Shown piece by piece: positions 32,983 through 42,400 of a stretch of DNA of 64,000 nt. The notes beneath the pieces are model-generated. The model was given only the letters and a program-made list of their open reading frames with translations. It was not told the DNA's origin and made no database searches. Origin of the DNA: SIG598 sp045538015 (lineage in GTDB: Bacteria; Bacillota; Clostridia; Oscillospirales; Acutalibacteraceae); contig JAZSQO010000008.1 in assembly GCA_045538015.1 (NCBI GenBank), forward strand, positions 1 to 64,000. The letters are read 5' to 3'. Position 1 is the stretch's first letter. Each line of letters opens with the position of its first letter. The position numbers and the translations under genes were made by a program.

Positions 32983-33777
32983 CTAAAACTTTACTTCTGG
33001 ATAAAGATGTTTTAACTTAGTTCTGGCGTCTGAAGTCTTGAATTGCCACGAAACGCCTCTTTGGGACGAATTGCGATTCAAGCTCCACGAGGATAGGATA
33101 TCATTGAGAGCATCAACCGATGGAATTCTTTCGCCCAACAAGCATTGAATCGTCAACGCAGAAAGCTCGATTTCCGCAATGTCCAACCAAGAGCCATGTT
33201 TGGGAGTGTAGTGGACTTCGAGTTTTTGAGACAGCCGAAATGCTTCTTCCGGTGAAAATATCTTGTAGAATGAAGCGGTTGTATGTGTATTCAAATTGTC
33301 CATAACAAGAACGATCTTTTCCGCATTTGGATACGCTTCGTCAATCAGCCATTTCATTTGCCTTGCCCAGTCTTCGCTGGTTCTGCGCGGCAACGCGTGT
33401 GCCTCTCTCCATTGGCCCAAAGGTTCGGTGAACATGAAAATTGAACAAGAGCCTTTCCGGACATATTCGCAATCATATTTTTTTGTATGGTTGCTCTCAC
33501 TCATGGGAATAGGCGCAAACATCTCATCCAGCAACTGAAAAGGCTTTTCGTCCATACAGATTATGGGCCTTTTTTCGTTGTAGGGACGAGAATACACTTC
33601 CAAAACATCCTCCATATGGGCAACAAACTCGGCGTTTTGCTTCGGTGGGATGCACCACATCGTCTTCAGGTGAGGCTTATATTTCGTTTTTTTAAAAGTC
33701 TCTGAACCGTCATGTGCGAAATACTTTCCACAAGTTGAAGCTGAACAATTCTTTCGCTTAAAAGCCGCACAGTCCAT
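32983..33777 (-). CDS. IS630 transposase, frame B (catalytic part)
   Basis: This frame holds the DDE integrase core: ICMDEKPFQ (first Asp), VLVMDNLNTHT (second Asp) and SWLDIAEIELS (Glu). It ends RGVSWQFKTSDARTKLKHLYP. It is expressed by -1 frameshifting from frame A: 33687-33697 reads CTTTTAAAAAAAC on the minus strand, so the ribosome can slip at T-TTA-AAA. The in-frame ATG at 33777 is not needed. The core is complete for this family. Confidence 0.88.
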   Translation of the reverse strand: MDCAAFKRKNCSASTCGKYFAHDGSETFKKTKYKPHLKTMWCIPPKQNAEFVAHMEDVLEVYSRPYNEKRPIICMDEKPFQLLDEMFAPIPMSESNHTKKYDCEYVRKGSCSIFMFTEPLGQWREAHALPRRTSEDWARQMKWLIDEAYPNAEKIVLVMDNLNTHTTASFYKIFSPEEAFRLSQKLEVHYTPKHGSWLDIAEIELSALTIQCLLGERIPSVDALNDILSSWSLNRNSSQRGVSWQFKTSDARTKLKHLYPEVKF

Positions 33778-34127
33778 CTGGAACAGCCCTTGGGCGGTTC
33801 ACTGCAAGCCAGGGCAATGATCTTTGCCTCGGTTTCTCCGTCAATCTTGGGGGCTGTTGGTGGTGTTTCTCTTTTCTTGCGGGTAAGATACGCTTCAATA
33901 TCGTGGTTGGAAAGAAATTCATCACGCATATTGTATACCGCTTGAACGGAAATCTGGGCAAATTCCGCCGTCCGCTTATATCTCACATGATCCGCCTTAC
34001 CGGTACGATCCAACATCAACAACACTCTCGCACGAGTTATCGTGTGAGAATTGTGAATTCCGTTTCGGACTATTTCCTTAAGGTAAACTTGTTCTTCCTC
34101 AGTTAAATATATCTCTTTGTTTAACAT
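33666..34127 (-). CDS. IS630 transposase, frame A (DNA-binding part)
   Basis: The 153-residue N-terminal part has helix-turn-helix segments typical of IS630 (YLKEIVRNGIHNSHTITRARVLLML, YKRTAEFAQISVQAVYNMRDEF and a second HTH around SRWTVRLLSERI). It ends shortly after MTVQRLLKKRN, where the frameshift site lies, and joins frame B through a -1 shift. The ATG at 34127 follows AAAGGAGT. Confidence 0.88.
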   Translation of the reverse strand: MLNKEIYLTEEEQVYLKEIVRNGIHNSHTITRARVLLMLDRTGKADHVRYKRTAEFAQISVQAVYNMRDEFLSNHDIEAYLTRKKRETPPTAPKIDGETEAKIIALACSEPPKGCSRWTVRLLSERIVQLQLVESISHMTVQRLLKKRNISLT

Positions 34128-34206
34128 TGCGGTATACTCCTTTGCTGTTTTCCTTTAGTATACCACATATTTTGCAAAAAGTAAAGTTTAAGATGTTACG
34201 AAGTAC

Positions 34207-34470
34207 TACATCCGGGACGAACCCGGTGTGATGCTTCGGCGCGATCCGGGCGATTGGTGATCGTCCCTTGGCAGGTCCGGAGAATAAATGAACCGCGCCC
34301 ATGCTGCCGTTGATACCGTAGGGGCGATCATTGATCGCCCGACGCTCCCGGGACGAACCCGGTGCGATTTTTCAGCGCGATTCGGCATAGATGTTGGTGC
34401 GCGAGGACATATTTTGCCCGCAGGCATTGAGTGCGCATACCGGGCGATCATTGATCTCCCTAACTCAGGT
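34207..34470. repeat. Composite intergenic repeat, copy 4 (right flank of the IS)
   Basis: Modules include CCGGGACGAACCCGGTG (about 34213 and 34349), GGGCGATTGGTGATCGTCCC (34246-34265), GGGGCGATCATTGATCGCCC (34320-34339) and GGGCGATCATTGATCTCCC (34442-34460). The left flank of the IS ends with the same kind of module, so the IS split one array. Confidence 0.7.
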
Positions 34471-34488
34471 TATAGGCCTTTCCCGTTT

Positions 34489-34950
34489 TTATCCCTTCAT
34501 CGCGCGCTCGATGTCGCGCTTGGCCGATTTCTGAGCGGCGGCCTCCCGCTTGTCGTAGAGCTTTTTGCCCTTGCACAGTCCCAGCTGCAGCTTGACACGG
34601 GAGCCTTTGAAGTAAAGGGACAGCGGGATGAGAGCCAGTCCCTCCTGCTTGACCGTGCCGTAAAGGCGCATTATCTCCCGCTTGTGCATGAGCAGACGGC
34701 GCTTGCGCATGGGATCGCGGTTGAAGATGTTGCCCTGCTCGTAGGGCGAGATGTGCATGGCGTGGACGAATATCTCGCCGTCGTGTATGCCGCACCAGGA
34801 GTCCTTGAGGTTGACCCGGCCCTGACGCAGGGATTTGACCTCGGTGCCGCACAGCTCGATGCCGGCCTCGAAGGTCTCCTCCACGAAGTAGTCGTGGTAG
34901 GCTTTTTTGTTCTGGGCTATGGTGCGGTTTTCAGTCTTCTTTTCCGCCAT
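34489..34950 (-). CDS. smpB: SsrA-binding protein
   Basis: SmpB binds tmRNA and brings it to stalled ribosomes in trans-translation. The 153-residue protein has IAQNKKAYHDYFVEETFEAGIELCGTEVKSLRQGRVNLKDS and the family motif HISPYEQGN; the tail KLYDKREAAAQKSAKRDIERAMKG is the helical C-terminus that enters the mRNA channel. The start at 34950 lies inside the end of the GtrA-like gene (20-bp overlap), behind AAGAAGGTG. No ssrA RNA is visible in the window. Confidence 0.97.
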   Translation of the reverse strand: MAEKKTENRTIAQNKKAYHDYFVEETFEAGIELCGTEVKSLRQGRVNLKDSWCGIHDGEIFVHAMHISPYEQGNIFNRDPMRKRRLLMHKREIMRLYGTVKQEGLALIPLSLYFKGSRVKLQLGLCKGKKLYDKREAAAQKSAKRDIERAMKG

Positions 34951-35482
34951 CGGCGCGGGCACCTTCTTTCGGTTGGTCGTTTTTGGAGCTGCTCTGCTGA
35001 ACCTCACGGCTGTCGGAGTCCACGAACACCACCAGCCGGCAGCCCAGATAGTTTATCAGAAAGGTAAAGGGGCAGGTCAGCCAGAAGGCCAGCTCGCCGT
35101 TTATCCCCCAGCTGAGGAAAAGGGTGAGCAGAGCCTCGCCGGCCAGCATGGTCACGAGGTTGAGCAGGCAGAAGCCCACGAAACGGGGCAGAAAGGAGCC
35201 GGCCTTTACCTCCTTGGCGGTGAACCAGCGCAGCAGATACATTATTATCACGCTGCTGATATAGTAGACCGCGTAGGCCGAATGCTCGTTTATGCTGATA
35301 TCCACGCTCCCGAAGGGCAGCTCCAGAGTGTGGGTGCCCGGGAAGAAGCGAAGTAAAATATACCTCAGCAGCAGCGCGGAAAATGTTGAAACACCGGTGA
35401 TGAGCAGGTACTTTATCAGCACCTTCAGCTCACCGCCGGCTATTTTCTTTTTAGGGGTGCCAGGTGCTTTTTTCATGTCCAT
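34931..35482 (-). CDS. GtrA-like membrane protein
   Basis: The 183-residue protein has four membrane segments (starting at about residues 23, 69, 99 and 125) and the GtrA/DPMS pattern: LIKYLLITGVSTFSALLLRY near the start, RFVGFCLLNLVTMLAGEALL, and WLTCPFTFLINYLGCRLVVF near the end. Such proteins are thought to flip or carry lipid-linked sugars. The last 20 bp overlap smpB. It begins 20 bp after recR and has no clear ribosome site, so it probably relies on coupling. Confidence 0.82.
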   Translation of the reverse strand: MDMKKAPGTPKKKIAGGELKVLIKYLLITGVSTFSALLLRYILLRFFPGTHTLELPFGSVDISINEHSAYAVYYISSVIIMYLLRWFTAKEVKAGSFLPRFVGFCLLNLVTMLAGEALLTLFLSWGINGELAFWLTCPFTFLINYLGCRLVVFVDSDSREVQQSSSKNDQPKEGARADGGKED

Positions 35483-35502
35483 CTTTGATGTTATCTATGG
35501 TG

Positions 35503-36099
35503 TTACATATCACTCCGGCCGCTCATGGCCCGGCCCAGAGTGACATTGTCGGCGTATTCAAGGTCTCCGCCCACGGGAATGCCGAAGGCCAGACGGGTGC
35601 AGCGCACTCCCATGGGCTTGAGCAGCCGGGAGAGATACATGGCTGTGGCCTCGCCCTCAACGGTGGGATTGGTGGCCATTATGACCTCGGAGACGCTGTC
35701 GTTCACCCGGCTGAGCAGCTCCTTGATGTGCAGCTGCTCGGGGCCGACGCCGTCCATGGGGGAAATGGCACCGTGGAGCACATGGTAAACGCCGGTGTAT
35801 TCGTTGGTGCGCTCGATGGCGATGACATCCCGGGGATCCTCCACCACGCAGATGACCGAATGATCCCGGGAATCCTTGGCGCACACCGGACACACCTCCG
35901 AGTCGGTCAGGTTGCAGCAGACCGAGCAGTGGTGGATCTTGGCGCGGGCGTCCAGAATAACCTGAGCGAAATTCTCCGCCTCTCCCTCGGGAAGGTTGAG
36001 AATATGCAATGCCAGGCGCTGGGCGCTTTTGCGTCCAACGCCCGGCAGTCGCTCAAATTGCTCTATTAATCTGGACAGCGGAGCAACGCTGTATGCCAT
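35503..36099 (-). CDS. recR: Recombination protein RecR
   Basis: RecR works with RecF and RecO in gap repair. The 198-residue protein has the helix-hairpin-helix start LIEQFERLPGVGRKSAQRLALHIL, the zinc finger HHCSVCCNLTDSEVCPVC, and the Toprim part VICVVEDPRDVIAIERT with EVIMATNPTVEGEATA. It starts 3 nt after the ybaB stop and belongs to the dnaX-ybaB-recR operon common in bacteria. Confidence 0.97.
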   Translation of the reverse strand: MAYSVAPLSRLIEQFERLPGVGRKSAQRLALHILNLPEGEAENFAQVILDARAKIHHCSVCCNLTDSEVCPVCAKDSRDHSVICVVEDPRDVIAIERTNEYTGVYHVLHGAISPMDGVGPEQLHIKELLSRVNDSVSEVIMATNPTVEGEATAMYLSRLLKPMGVRCTRLAFGIPVGGDLEYADNVTLGRAMSGRSDM

Positions 36100-36102
36100 G
36101 GC

Positions 36103-36453
36103 TTAGAATATGCCGGGGAGAGTCATGCCGCCGGTGATGGCGCCCAGACGGGCTTCCTTGTCGGTATTGACCATACGGAGAGCCTCGTTGACGGCGGCCA
36201 TGATCATATCGGAAAGCATCTCGATATCCTCGGGGTCAACGACCTCGGGCTTGATCTCGATGGACTTGACTTCATTGCTGCCAAGAACGGTGACGGTGAC
36301 GGCATTGCCGCCGGCAGAGGCGGTATATTCCTTGACCTCCAGCTCGTCGCTGATGCGCTCCATCTCGGCCTGCATCTTCTGAGCCTGACGGGCCAGTGCG
36401 TTCACATTGTTCTGGGCTCCTCCGCCGTAGCCCTGGGGCAGTCTTGCTTTCAT
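36103..36453 (-). CDS. ybaB: YbaB/EbfC nucleoid-associated protein
   Basis: The 116-residue DNA-binding protein has a Gln/Gly-rich start (MKARLPQGYGGG), the helix NALARQAQKMQAEMERISDELEVKEYTASAGGNAVTV, and the family's EVKSIEIKPEVVDPEDIEMLSDMIMAAVNEA. It forms dimers that bind DNA. The start at 36453 follows ACAGGAGGAAA. It lies between dnaX and recR. Confidence 0.95.
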   Translation of the reverse strand: MKARLPQGYGGGAQNNVNALARQAQKMQAEMERISDELEVKEYTASAGGNAVTVTVLGSNEVKSIEIKPEVVDPEDIEMLSDMIMAAVNEALRMVNTDKEARLGAITGGMTLPGIF

Positions 36454-36554
36454 GATTGTTTCCTCCTGTTTTTTGCTTGTTAATTTTTTAATGTATTGTT
36501 CTGAGTATATTTCGGAATTGTGTGCCCGGTGTGATGCCATACCATCAGGAAGCA

Positions 36555-38144
36555 TCAGCTCTCGCTGACGGTCACGCCGTTCTGGCGGGCGGCGTCAAGC
36601 AGATCCTGAGCCGGTGAGCGCCTGGCCTCGGCGCTCCGCGAGGTGGGGTTGTAGGGCCCCAGAGAGTATTCTCTGCCCAGCACGGTCTGCATGGCCTGCC
36701 GGATGGATGTGCGGGCGGTGTCTCTGCGCAGAAGACTGCGCGCCATTTCGGTTGTATCCAGAAGCAGCATATTGTCCACCACATAGGCGCTCGAGCCGTT
36801 GAGCAGGGAGAAAAGGGCGCTGCTGCTCTTTTCCAGCTCGGCCATGATCTCGTTCCACTTCTCGAAGGGCTGGGCGCGGTCGCTGAGCTGACGGATGCGC
36901 TCCAGCTGAGCCGGAGACATTCCCGTGTCCCGCTGAGGCGGCGGAGCCGGTCTGGGCTGGGCGGCGGGCACTCCCTCGCTCACCGCCTTTTCAAGGGCGG
37001 CAAGGCGCTTTTCGGCGGCCTCCATGCGGGCCTCGGAGGCGGCGGACCGGCCTTCCTCCTCGGCGCCCCGGCGGCACACACGCAGCAGGGCAAGCTCCAG
37101 CTCGGTGCGGCGATCCACACCCTTGCCCATGCGCTCAAGGGCAAGCTGAAGGGTATCCAGAATGCTCATTATGGCCGGCAGCGGATACTTTGCCGCGTCC
37201 TCCCGCAGGTGGGCGAGCTGTTCGGTGGTGGCGATGATTATCTGCTCGGGATGCTTTACCGAGTTGATGACCATGAGCGAACGGTAGTGGCTTATCAGCT
37301 CGGAGCACAGGCGCTGCATATCCTTGCTGAGGCGGTGCAGCTCATCCACAAGAGCCAGCACGCCGGCGGCGTCCCGCTCGCGGATGGCGCCGGACAGCCG
37401 GAGGATGTACTCCGGGTCGGCAAGACCGGCGGCGTCCCGCACCGTTTCCTCGGTGACGGTGGTGTCCCGGGCCATGCACTGATCCAGCAGGGAGATGGCG
37501 TCGCGCATACCGCCGTCGGCTATGCGGCCGATGAGCAGGGCGGCGCTTTCGTCCAGTTCTCCGCCCTCGGTGGCGGCGATCTCGTGGAGACGGCCGGAGA
37601 TATCCTCGGCGCAGATGCGGCGGAAGTCCATCCGCTGGCACCGGGAGAGGATGGTGGCGGGGATCTGGTGCACCTCGGTGGTGGCCAGAATGAATATCAC
37701 ATTGTCGGGCGGCTCCTCCAGAGTCTTGAGCAGAGCGTTGAAGGCGCTGGGGCTGAGCATATGCACCTCGTCGATGATGTAGACCCGGTACTTGGCCTGA
37801 GTGGGCGGGAACATAAGCCGCTCCTGCAGGTCTCGCACATCGCCCACACCGTTGTTGGAGGCAGCGTCCATTTCCACGACCTCGTGGATGGTCTCCTCGT
37901 CGATGCCCCGGCATACCTGACACTCGTTGCAGGGATCGCCCTCCCTCGGGTTGAGGCAGTTGACCGCCTTGGCCAGAATCTTGGCGCAGGTGGTCTTGCC
38001 TATGCCCCGGGAGCCGGTGAACAGATAGGCGTGAGCCAGCCGGTCGGACATGATCTGCCGCTTGAGCAGCTCGGTGACCTGAGGCTGTCCCCACACATCG
38101 GCAAAGCTCGCCGGGCGGTATTTTCGGTACAACACGCGGTACAT
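36555..38144 (-). CDS. dnaX: DNA polymerase III subunit gamma/tau
   Basis: DnaX is the clamp-loader ATPase of the replisome. The 529-residue protein has the P-loop GSRGIGKTTCAKILA near residue 45, the zinc module (CLNPREGDPCNECQVC), the DEVHMLSPSAFNALLKTLEEPP segment (Walker B and partner), and the sensor SRCQRMDFRR. Residues about 370-529 form the tau part. The start at 38144 follows CGGAGGGC; longer in-frame starts would run into the SRP RNA gene. Confidence 0.97.
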   Translation of the reverse strand: MYRVLYRKYRPASFADVWGQPQVTELLKRQIMSDRLAHAYLFTGSRGIGKTTCAKILAKAVNCLNPREGDPCNECQVCRGIDEETIHEVVEMDAASNNGVGDVRDLQERLMFPPTQAKYRVYIIDEVHMLSPSAFNALLKTLEEPPDNVIFILATTEVHQIPATILSRCQRMDFRRICAEDISGRLHEIAATEGGELDESAALLIGRIADGGMRDAISLLDQCMARDTTVTEETVRDAAGLADPEYILRLSGAIRERDAAGVLALVDELHRLSKDMQRLCSELISHYRSLMVINSVKHPEQIIIATTEQLAHLREDAAKYPLPAIMSILDTLQLALERMGKGVDRRTELELALLRVCRRGAEEEGRSAASEARMEAAEKRLAALEKAVSEGVPAAQPRPAPPPQRDTGMSPAQLERIRQLSDRAQPFEKWNEIMAELEKSSSALFSLLNGSSAYVVDNMLLLDTTEMARSLLRRDTARTSIRQAMQTVLGREYSLGPYNPTSRSAEARRSPAQDLLDAARQNGVTVSES

Positions 38145-38181
38145 GGCTCTGCCCTCCGTTTCACCCGGGTGATACAAAACG

Positions 38182-38318
38182 ACCTGCACACCGACATACG
38201 GACACCAGGCTTGCTGCGCGCACATGGCTGGCCGCTTAATGCTGCTCGGTTCCCCGCCTGACATGGTTCACGGGGCCATGTCGCACAGGGCCCGATGTCC
38301 GTATGTCGGTATGCAGGC
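38182..38318 (-). ncRNA. ffs: Small SRP RNA (4.5S-type)
   Basis: This is the RNA of the signal recognition particle. On the minus strand it starts and ends with a long near-perfect stem (CCTGCAYACCGACATACGG with its complement at 38298-38318). The apical part reads GTGAACCATGTCAGGCGG, a GGAA tetraloop, then CCGAGCAGCA, the Ffh-binding symmetric loop of all bacterial SRP RNAs. A full-consensus promoter lies just upstream, and dnaX lies just downstream, the usual order in Firmicutes. The ends are estimated from the stem. Confidence 0.93.
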
Positions 38319-38332
38319 TCATTCGCTATAGT

Positions 38333-38361
38333 ATTATACACTATGTCCGGGACTATTTCAA
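38333..38361 (-). promoter_or_regulatory. Promoter of the SRP RNA gene
   Basis: On the minus strand, TTGAAA (38356-38361) and TATAAT (38333-38338), 17 bp apart, place the transcription start near 38326. It may also feed dnaX. Confidence 0.8.
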
Positions 38362-38445
38362 CTGTTTTTTTGATGTAAAGTGATTTTTGGCGCATTGTTT
38401 CCTGAAACGCCTTTTCCGGGGTGGCCTTCCCTCCCCGAAAAATTT

Positions 38446-38620
38446 ATTATTTCTTATTTATTCCATATTCTTTATTCTTTAACCGGCATTCCGCACCGAG
38501 GTAACCTTCGTCGGAATCCGGCAGTAATTCACGGGCGATCAATGATCGCCCCTACGGAGTAAGCCGGAGGCTTTGCGCCGGGCGGATATGGAATCCGCGC
38601 CTACGGGATGGCGACGAAAG
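38446..38620. repeat. Composite intergenic repeat, copy 5
   Basis: An AT-rich arm (TTTATTATTTCTTATTTATT, TTCTTTATTCTTTAACCGGC) is followed by GGGCGATCAATGATCGCCC (38534-38552) CCTACGG and GGGCGGAT-N5-ATCCGCGC (38580-38600). The module order matches copy 6 at 39.2 kb. Confidence 0.75.
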
Positions 38621-38644
38621 TTGCGCAGGCGCTGTCCCCCGGAA

Positions 38645-39142
38645 TCACTCCAGCTCCTCGATGTAGACGATGATGTTGTCTCCGCTCAGGGGCGCGCGGA
38701 CATAGCCGATGCGCAGGTGCTGGCCGTTGCCTGTGATGACGCCGCCGTGGGAGAGGGCGTTGTGGTAGCCCTGAGTGATGGAATAATCGGAGTATTCAAA
38801 CTCAACACCGCCGATAGTGAAGGATTCCATGGAATGTCCCTCGTAGGGCATCGGGTGGAAGTCCTCCACAAAGCCCTCCACGGTCTCGTAGTCGCCGTTC
38901 CGGTAGGCCTGCACAACATTTTTGTATCCGCTGACTTCGATCATCACGGATAAAAGGCAGAACAGCGCGGCTATCGCCGCTCCCACACCGCAGAACACCT
39001 TTACCGCCCTTTCGCCCAAGGGATGCTCTCCGTAGGTATGGGCGATGATCTTTGGCATGAACAGCGCGAAGACCATGAGGAACAGAGGTGTGAGCAGCAT
39101 GAAGTCGAAGGTGTAGGATGCTTCGTAGAGTACGGTTCCCAT
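38645..39142 (-). CDS. Small membrane protein, unknown function
   Basis: The 165-residue protein has two hydrophobic segments (about residues 15-32 and 48-68), followed by an acidic, tyrosine-rich outer domain (YETVEGFVEDFHPMPYEGHSMESF, FEYSDYSITQGYHNAL). I recognise no family. The start at 39142 follows TTGGAGGCC. It is flanked on both sides by composite repeats, so it forms a single-gene island between two repeat copies. Confidence 0.6.
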   Translation of the reverse strand: MGTVLYEASYTFDFMLLTPLFLMVFALFMPKIIAHTYGEHPLGERAVKVFCGVGAAIAALFCLLSVMIEVSGYKNVVQAYRNGDYETVEGFVEDFHPMPYEGHSMESFTIGGVEFEYSDYSITQGYHNALSHGGVITGNGQHLRIGYVRAPLSGDNIIVYIEELE

Positions 39143-39154
39143 GGTGTGGCCTCC

Positions 39155-39400
39155 AATCAGAAAATTTATTATTTCTTATTTATTATGTATTCTTTATTCT
39201 TTAACGGACAGTGAGCAGTTAGGAAGCCACAGTGCGGATGCGGCGCGGTTTCGCTGGCGATCAATGATCGCCCCTACGGAGTGAACCGAAGGCTTTGCGG
39301 CGGGCGGATATGGAATCCGCCCCTACGAAAGAGGGCCGGAGGTTTTGCGCCGGGCGGATATGGAATCCGCCCCTACAGCGGAACCCGGAGTTTTTGAATA
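39155..39400. repeat. Composite intergenic repeat, copy 6 (double palindrome)
   Basis: An AT-rich arm (39163-39204) is followed by GCGATCAATGATCGCCCC (39258-39275), then two GGGCGGAT-N5-ATCCGCCC palindromes (39302-39322 and 39353-39373) with GGTTTTGCG linkers between. The 342-bp gap between 39143 and 39484 consists of this repeat and the terminator at 39417. Confidence 0.75.
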
Positions 39401-39416
39401 GAACCTGATAAATAAA

Positions 39417-39452
39417 CCGCGCGGCCGTCCGATCGCTCAGACGGCCGCGCGG
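39417..39452 (-). terminator. Terminator of the 2231-residue surface protein gene
   Basis: A 13-bp perfect GC stem (CCGCGCGGCCGTC) is followed on the minus strand by TTTATTTATC. Confidence 0.88.
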
Positions 39453-39484
39453 TCATTATTGTGCTGATTGCCTCTGAAGGGGAA

Positions 39485-42400
39485 TTATTCGTAGAACACT
39501 ACGGTTCTGCCGCGGCGTCTGAGGTAGAGAACCACAAAGACGATGGACAGCAGAATGGCGTTTACGGCGATGGTGACTCCGGTGCCGGAGGTCATGGTGG
39601 TGTCGCCGGTCTTGGGGACTTCGCCGCCGGTGCCGGCACTTCTGGTGGTGACGGTGTACTCACGGGCTATGGTGACTATGCCGTCGGCCTCCCATGTGGT
39701 GCCGTTGTGGGTGTAGCGCTGGAATTCCACCTTGAGGGTGTACTTGCCGGTCGCGGCCTGCTTGAAGGTGGCCGAGTAGGTGAAGGAGGGATCATCCTTG
39801 CCGCCCCAGTCGCCGGAGGGATCAGCGTGGTGCCAGTTGAGAGGCACATAGTACTGGTCGCCATTGATGTAGGTGGTGGCGCTGTCCGGCCAGGAGCCGA
39901 TGGCGGTGAAGGTGATGTCCTCGTTGACGTAGAAGGTCTGGCCGTTCTTCATGTTTACGCTGGCGGTGCCCACGATGGGCTCAGCCGCGAAGGTGACCTC
40001 GACGGCGGTATCAGCGGAGATGTCGGAGACGGTGAGGGCCTTGCCCTTGCCGGAGGCGGGCAGCTTGCTCACATCCACGGCAGTGCCGTTGACCTTGACG
40101 GAGGTGATCTCGTAGCGGTCGTTGTCGGGAGTCAGGGTGAAGGTGACATCCTCGCCCTCCACGGCCTCGACCTGAGAGGGAGTGACGGTGCCGCCGGCGG
40201 TGGCGGTGACGGTGACCTTATAGGTGGGCAGAGTCTCCCACTGGGCGGTCAGGGTGACCTTGCCGCCGTTCTCAGCGGTCAGATTCTTCACGCTCTGGCC
40301 GTCGGTATACTCGTTGCCGTCGGCGTCCTTCCAGCCGGTGAATTCGCAGCCTTCCTTGGTGAAGGCGTTGGCGGTGAGATTCTGAGCCTCATCATAGGTG
40401 AAGGACTGGTCGGCCATGGTGCCTTCGCCGCCGTTGGCGTCAAAGGAAACGGTGTACTCGTTGGCCTCCCACTGGGCGGTGACGGTCATGTCCTCAGCGG
40501 GCATGACAGCGGGGAGCTCCTTGTCCCAGCCGGTGAAGGTGTAGCCTTCCTTGGTGGGATCGGCGGGAGCGGTCACGGCGGTGCCGATGTCCTGAACGAT
40601 GGGAGCGATGGCGGAGCCGCCGTCGGTGTCGAAGGTGATGGCGCGCTCGTTGGATCTCCACTGGGCGGTCAGGGTGACATCCTCGGCGTTTCTGACGATG
40701 GAATCAGCGGTGATCGCTTCGTCATCCAGCTTCCAGCAGACGAATTCGTAGCCGTCCTTGGTGGGAACGGGCAGCGTACCGTAAGCGGAATCGTAAACGA
40801 CGGTCTTGCTGGCGGGATTGACCTCGCCGCCGTCGGCGTTGAAGGTGACGGTGTAGGTGTTGGCTTTCCACTGGGCCTTGACCTCCACATTCTCAGCGGG
40901 CATGGTGGAGGGAATCTCCTTGTCCCAGCCCTTGAAGGTGTAGCCGGTCTTGGTGGGATCGGTGGGAGCAGTCACGTCAGTACCGAAGTCCTGAGTGATG
41001 GGATCAACAGCAGAACCGCCCTTGGTATCGAAGGTAATGGTGTACTGGTTGGGGTCCCACTGAGCGGTGATGATCATATTCTTAGCGGGCATGGTGGCGG
41101 GAATCTCCTTGTCCCAGCCTGCGAAGGTGTAGCCTTCCTTGGTGGGATCGGCGGGAGCGGTCACATCAGTGCCGTAGTCCTGAGTGATGGGAGCGATAGT
41201 GGTGCCGCCCTGAGTGTCAAAGGTGATGGTATACTCATTGATCTTCCACTGAGCGGTGATGGTCATGTCCTCAGCAGGCATGGTGGCGGGAATCTCCTCG
41301 TCCCAGCCGGCGAAGGTGTAGCCTTCCTTGGCGGGAGCGTTGGGAGCGGTCACGTCGGTGCCGTAGTCCTGAGTGATGGGGGCGATCTCGGTGCCGCCCT
41401 GAGTGTCAAAGGTAATGGTGTACTCATTGATCTCCCACTGAGCGGTGATGATCATGTCCTGAGCGGGCATGGTGGCGGGAATCTCCTTGTCCCAGCCGAC
41501 GAAGGTGTAGCCTTCCTTGGCGGGATCGTTGGGAGCGGTCACATCAGTGCCGTAGTCCTGAGTGATGGGATCAACGGGAGAACCGCCATTGGTTTCGAAG
41601 GTGATGGTGTACTCGTTGGCGTCCCACTTGGCGGTGATGGTCATGTCCTCAGCGGGCATGGTGGCGGGAATCTCCTTGTCCCAGCCGTCGAAGGCGTAGC
41701 CTTCCTTGGTGGGATCGGCGGGAGCGGTCACGTCAGTGCCAAAGGCCTGAGTGATGGGGGCGACGGGAGTACCGCCATTGGTATCGAAGGTAATGGTATA
41801 CTTCTTGGCTTCCTTATCACCAAACTGAGCGGTGTACACAGCGTCGCCGGTCACGGCTTCGATGGCGGGATCCCAGCCGGTGAAGGTGTAGGTGTACTGG
41901 GCATCGTCGTCCTTGACGGGAGTGACGCCGGTGTAGGCGGGAGTTTTACCGTAGGCGACGGTGTCGGTGGCCAGCGTGGAGCCGTCGTGGTTCTTCCAGA
42001 GCACAGTGTACTCTCTGGGAGTGGCGGTGAACTGGGCGGCGTAGGTGACGGTGCCGGTGACGATGTTGATCTCGGGATCCCAGCCGGCAAAGGTGTAATC
42101 CTCAGCGGCGGTGGATTCCTTGGCGGGCACGCCGTACTTGGCGGAATCGTAAGCGGGAACGGTGCCGAAGAGGAGATCCTCGCTGTAGATAATCTCGTCG
42201 CCGTTCTTCCATGTTACGGTGTATTCTCTGGTGTCGTCGGTGTACTTGGCGGTGTAGGTAACATCGCCGGTGACCTCGGAGATAATGGGAGTCCAGCCGA
42301 CAAAGGTGTAGTCCTTGGCGTCGTCGGAGGGCTTGGCAGGAGTGGCGCCGTCGTAGGTGGGAACGGTGCCGTAGGGAACATCGGTGTCCACCTCAAGCTC

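Larger units (their letters stand above)
32969..34206 (-). mobile_element. IS630-type insertion sequence, 1238 bp
   Basis: The element is flanked by TA on both sides (32967-32968 and 34207-34208), as expected for IS630-type TA insertion. Its ends are imperfect inverted repeats: the left end reads GTCGTAACATCTAAAACTTT and the right end, complemented, TTCGTAACATCTTAAACTTT. It encodes one transposase in two overlapping frames (34127 to 32983, minus strand). It sits inside a composite repeat and looks intact, with clear DDE residues. Confidence 0.88.
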
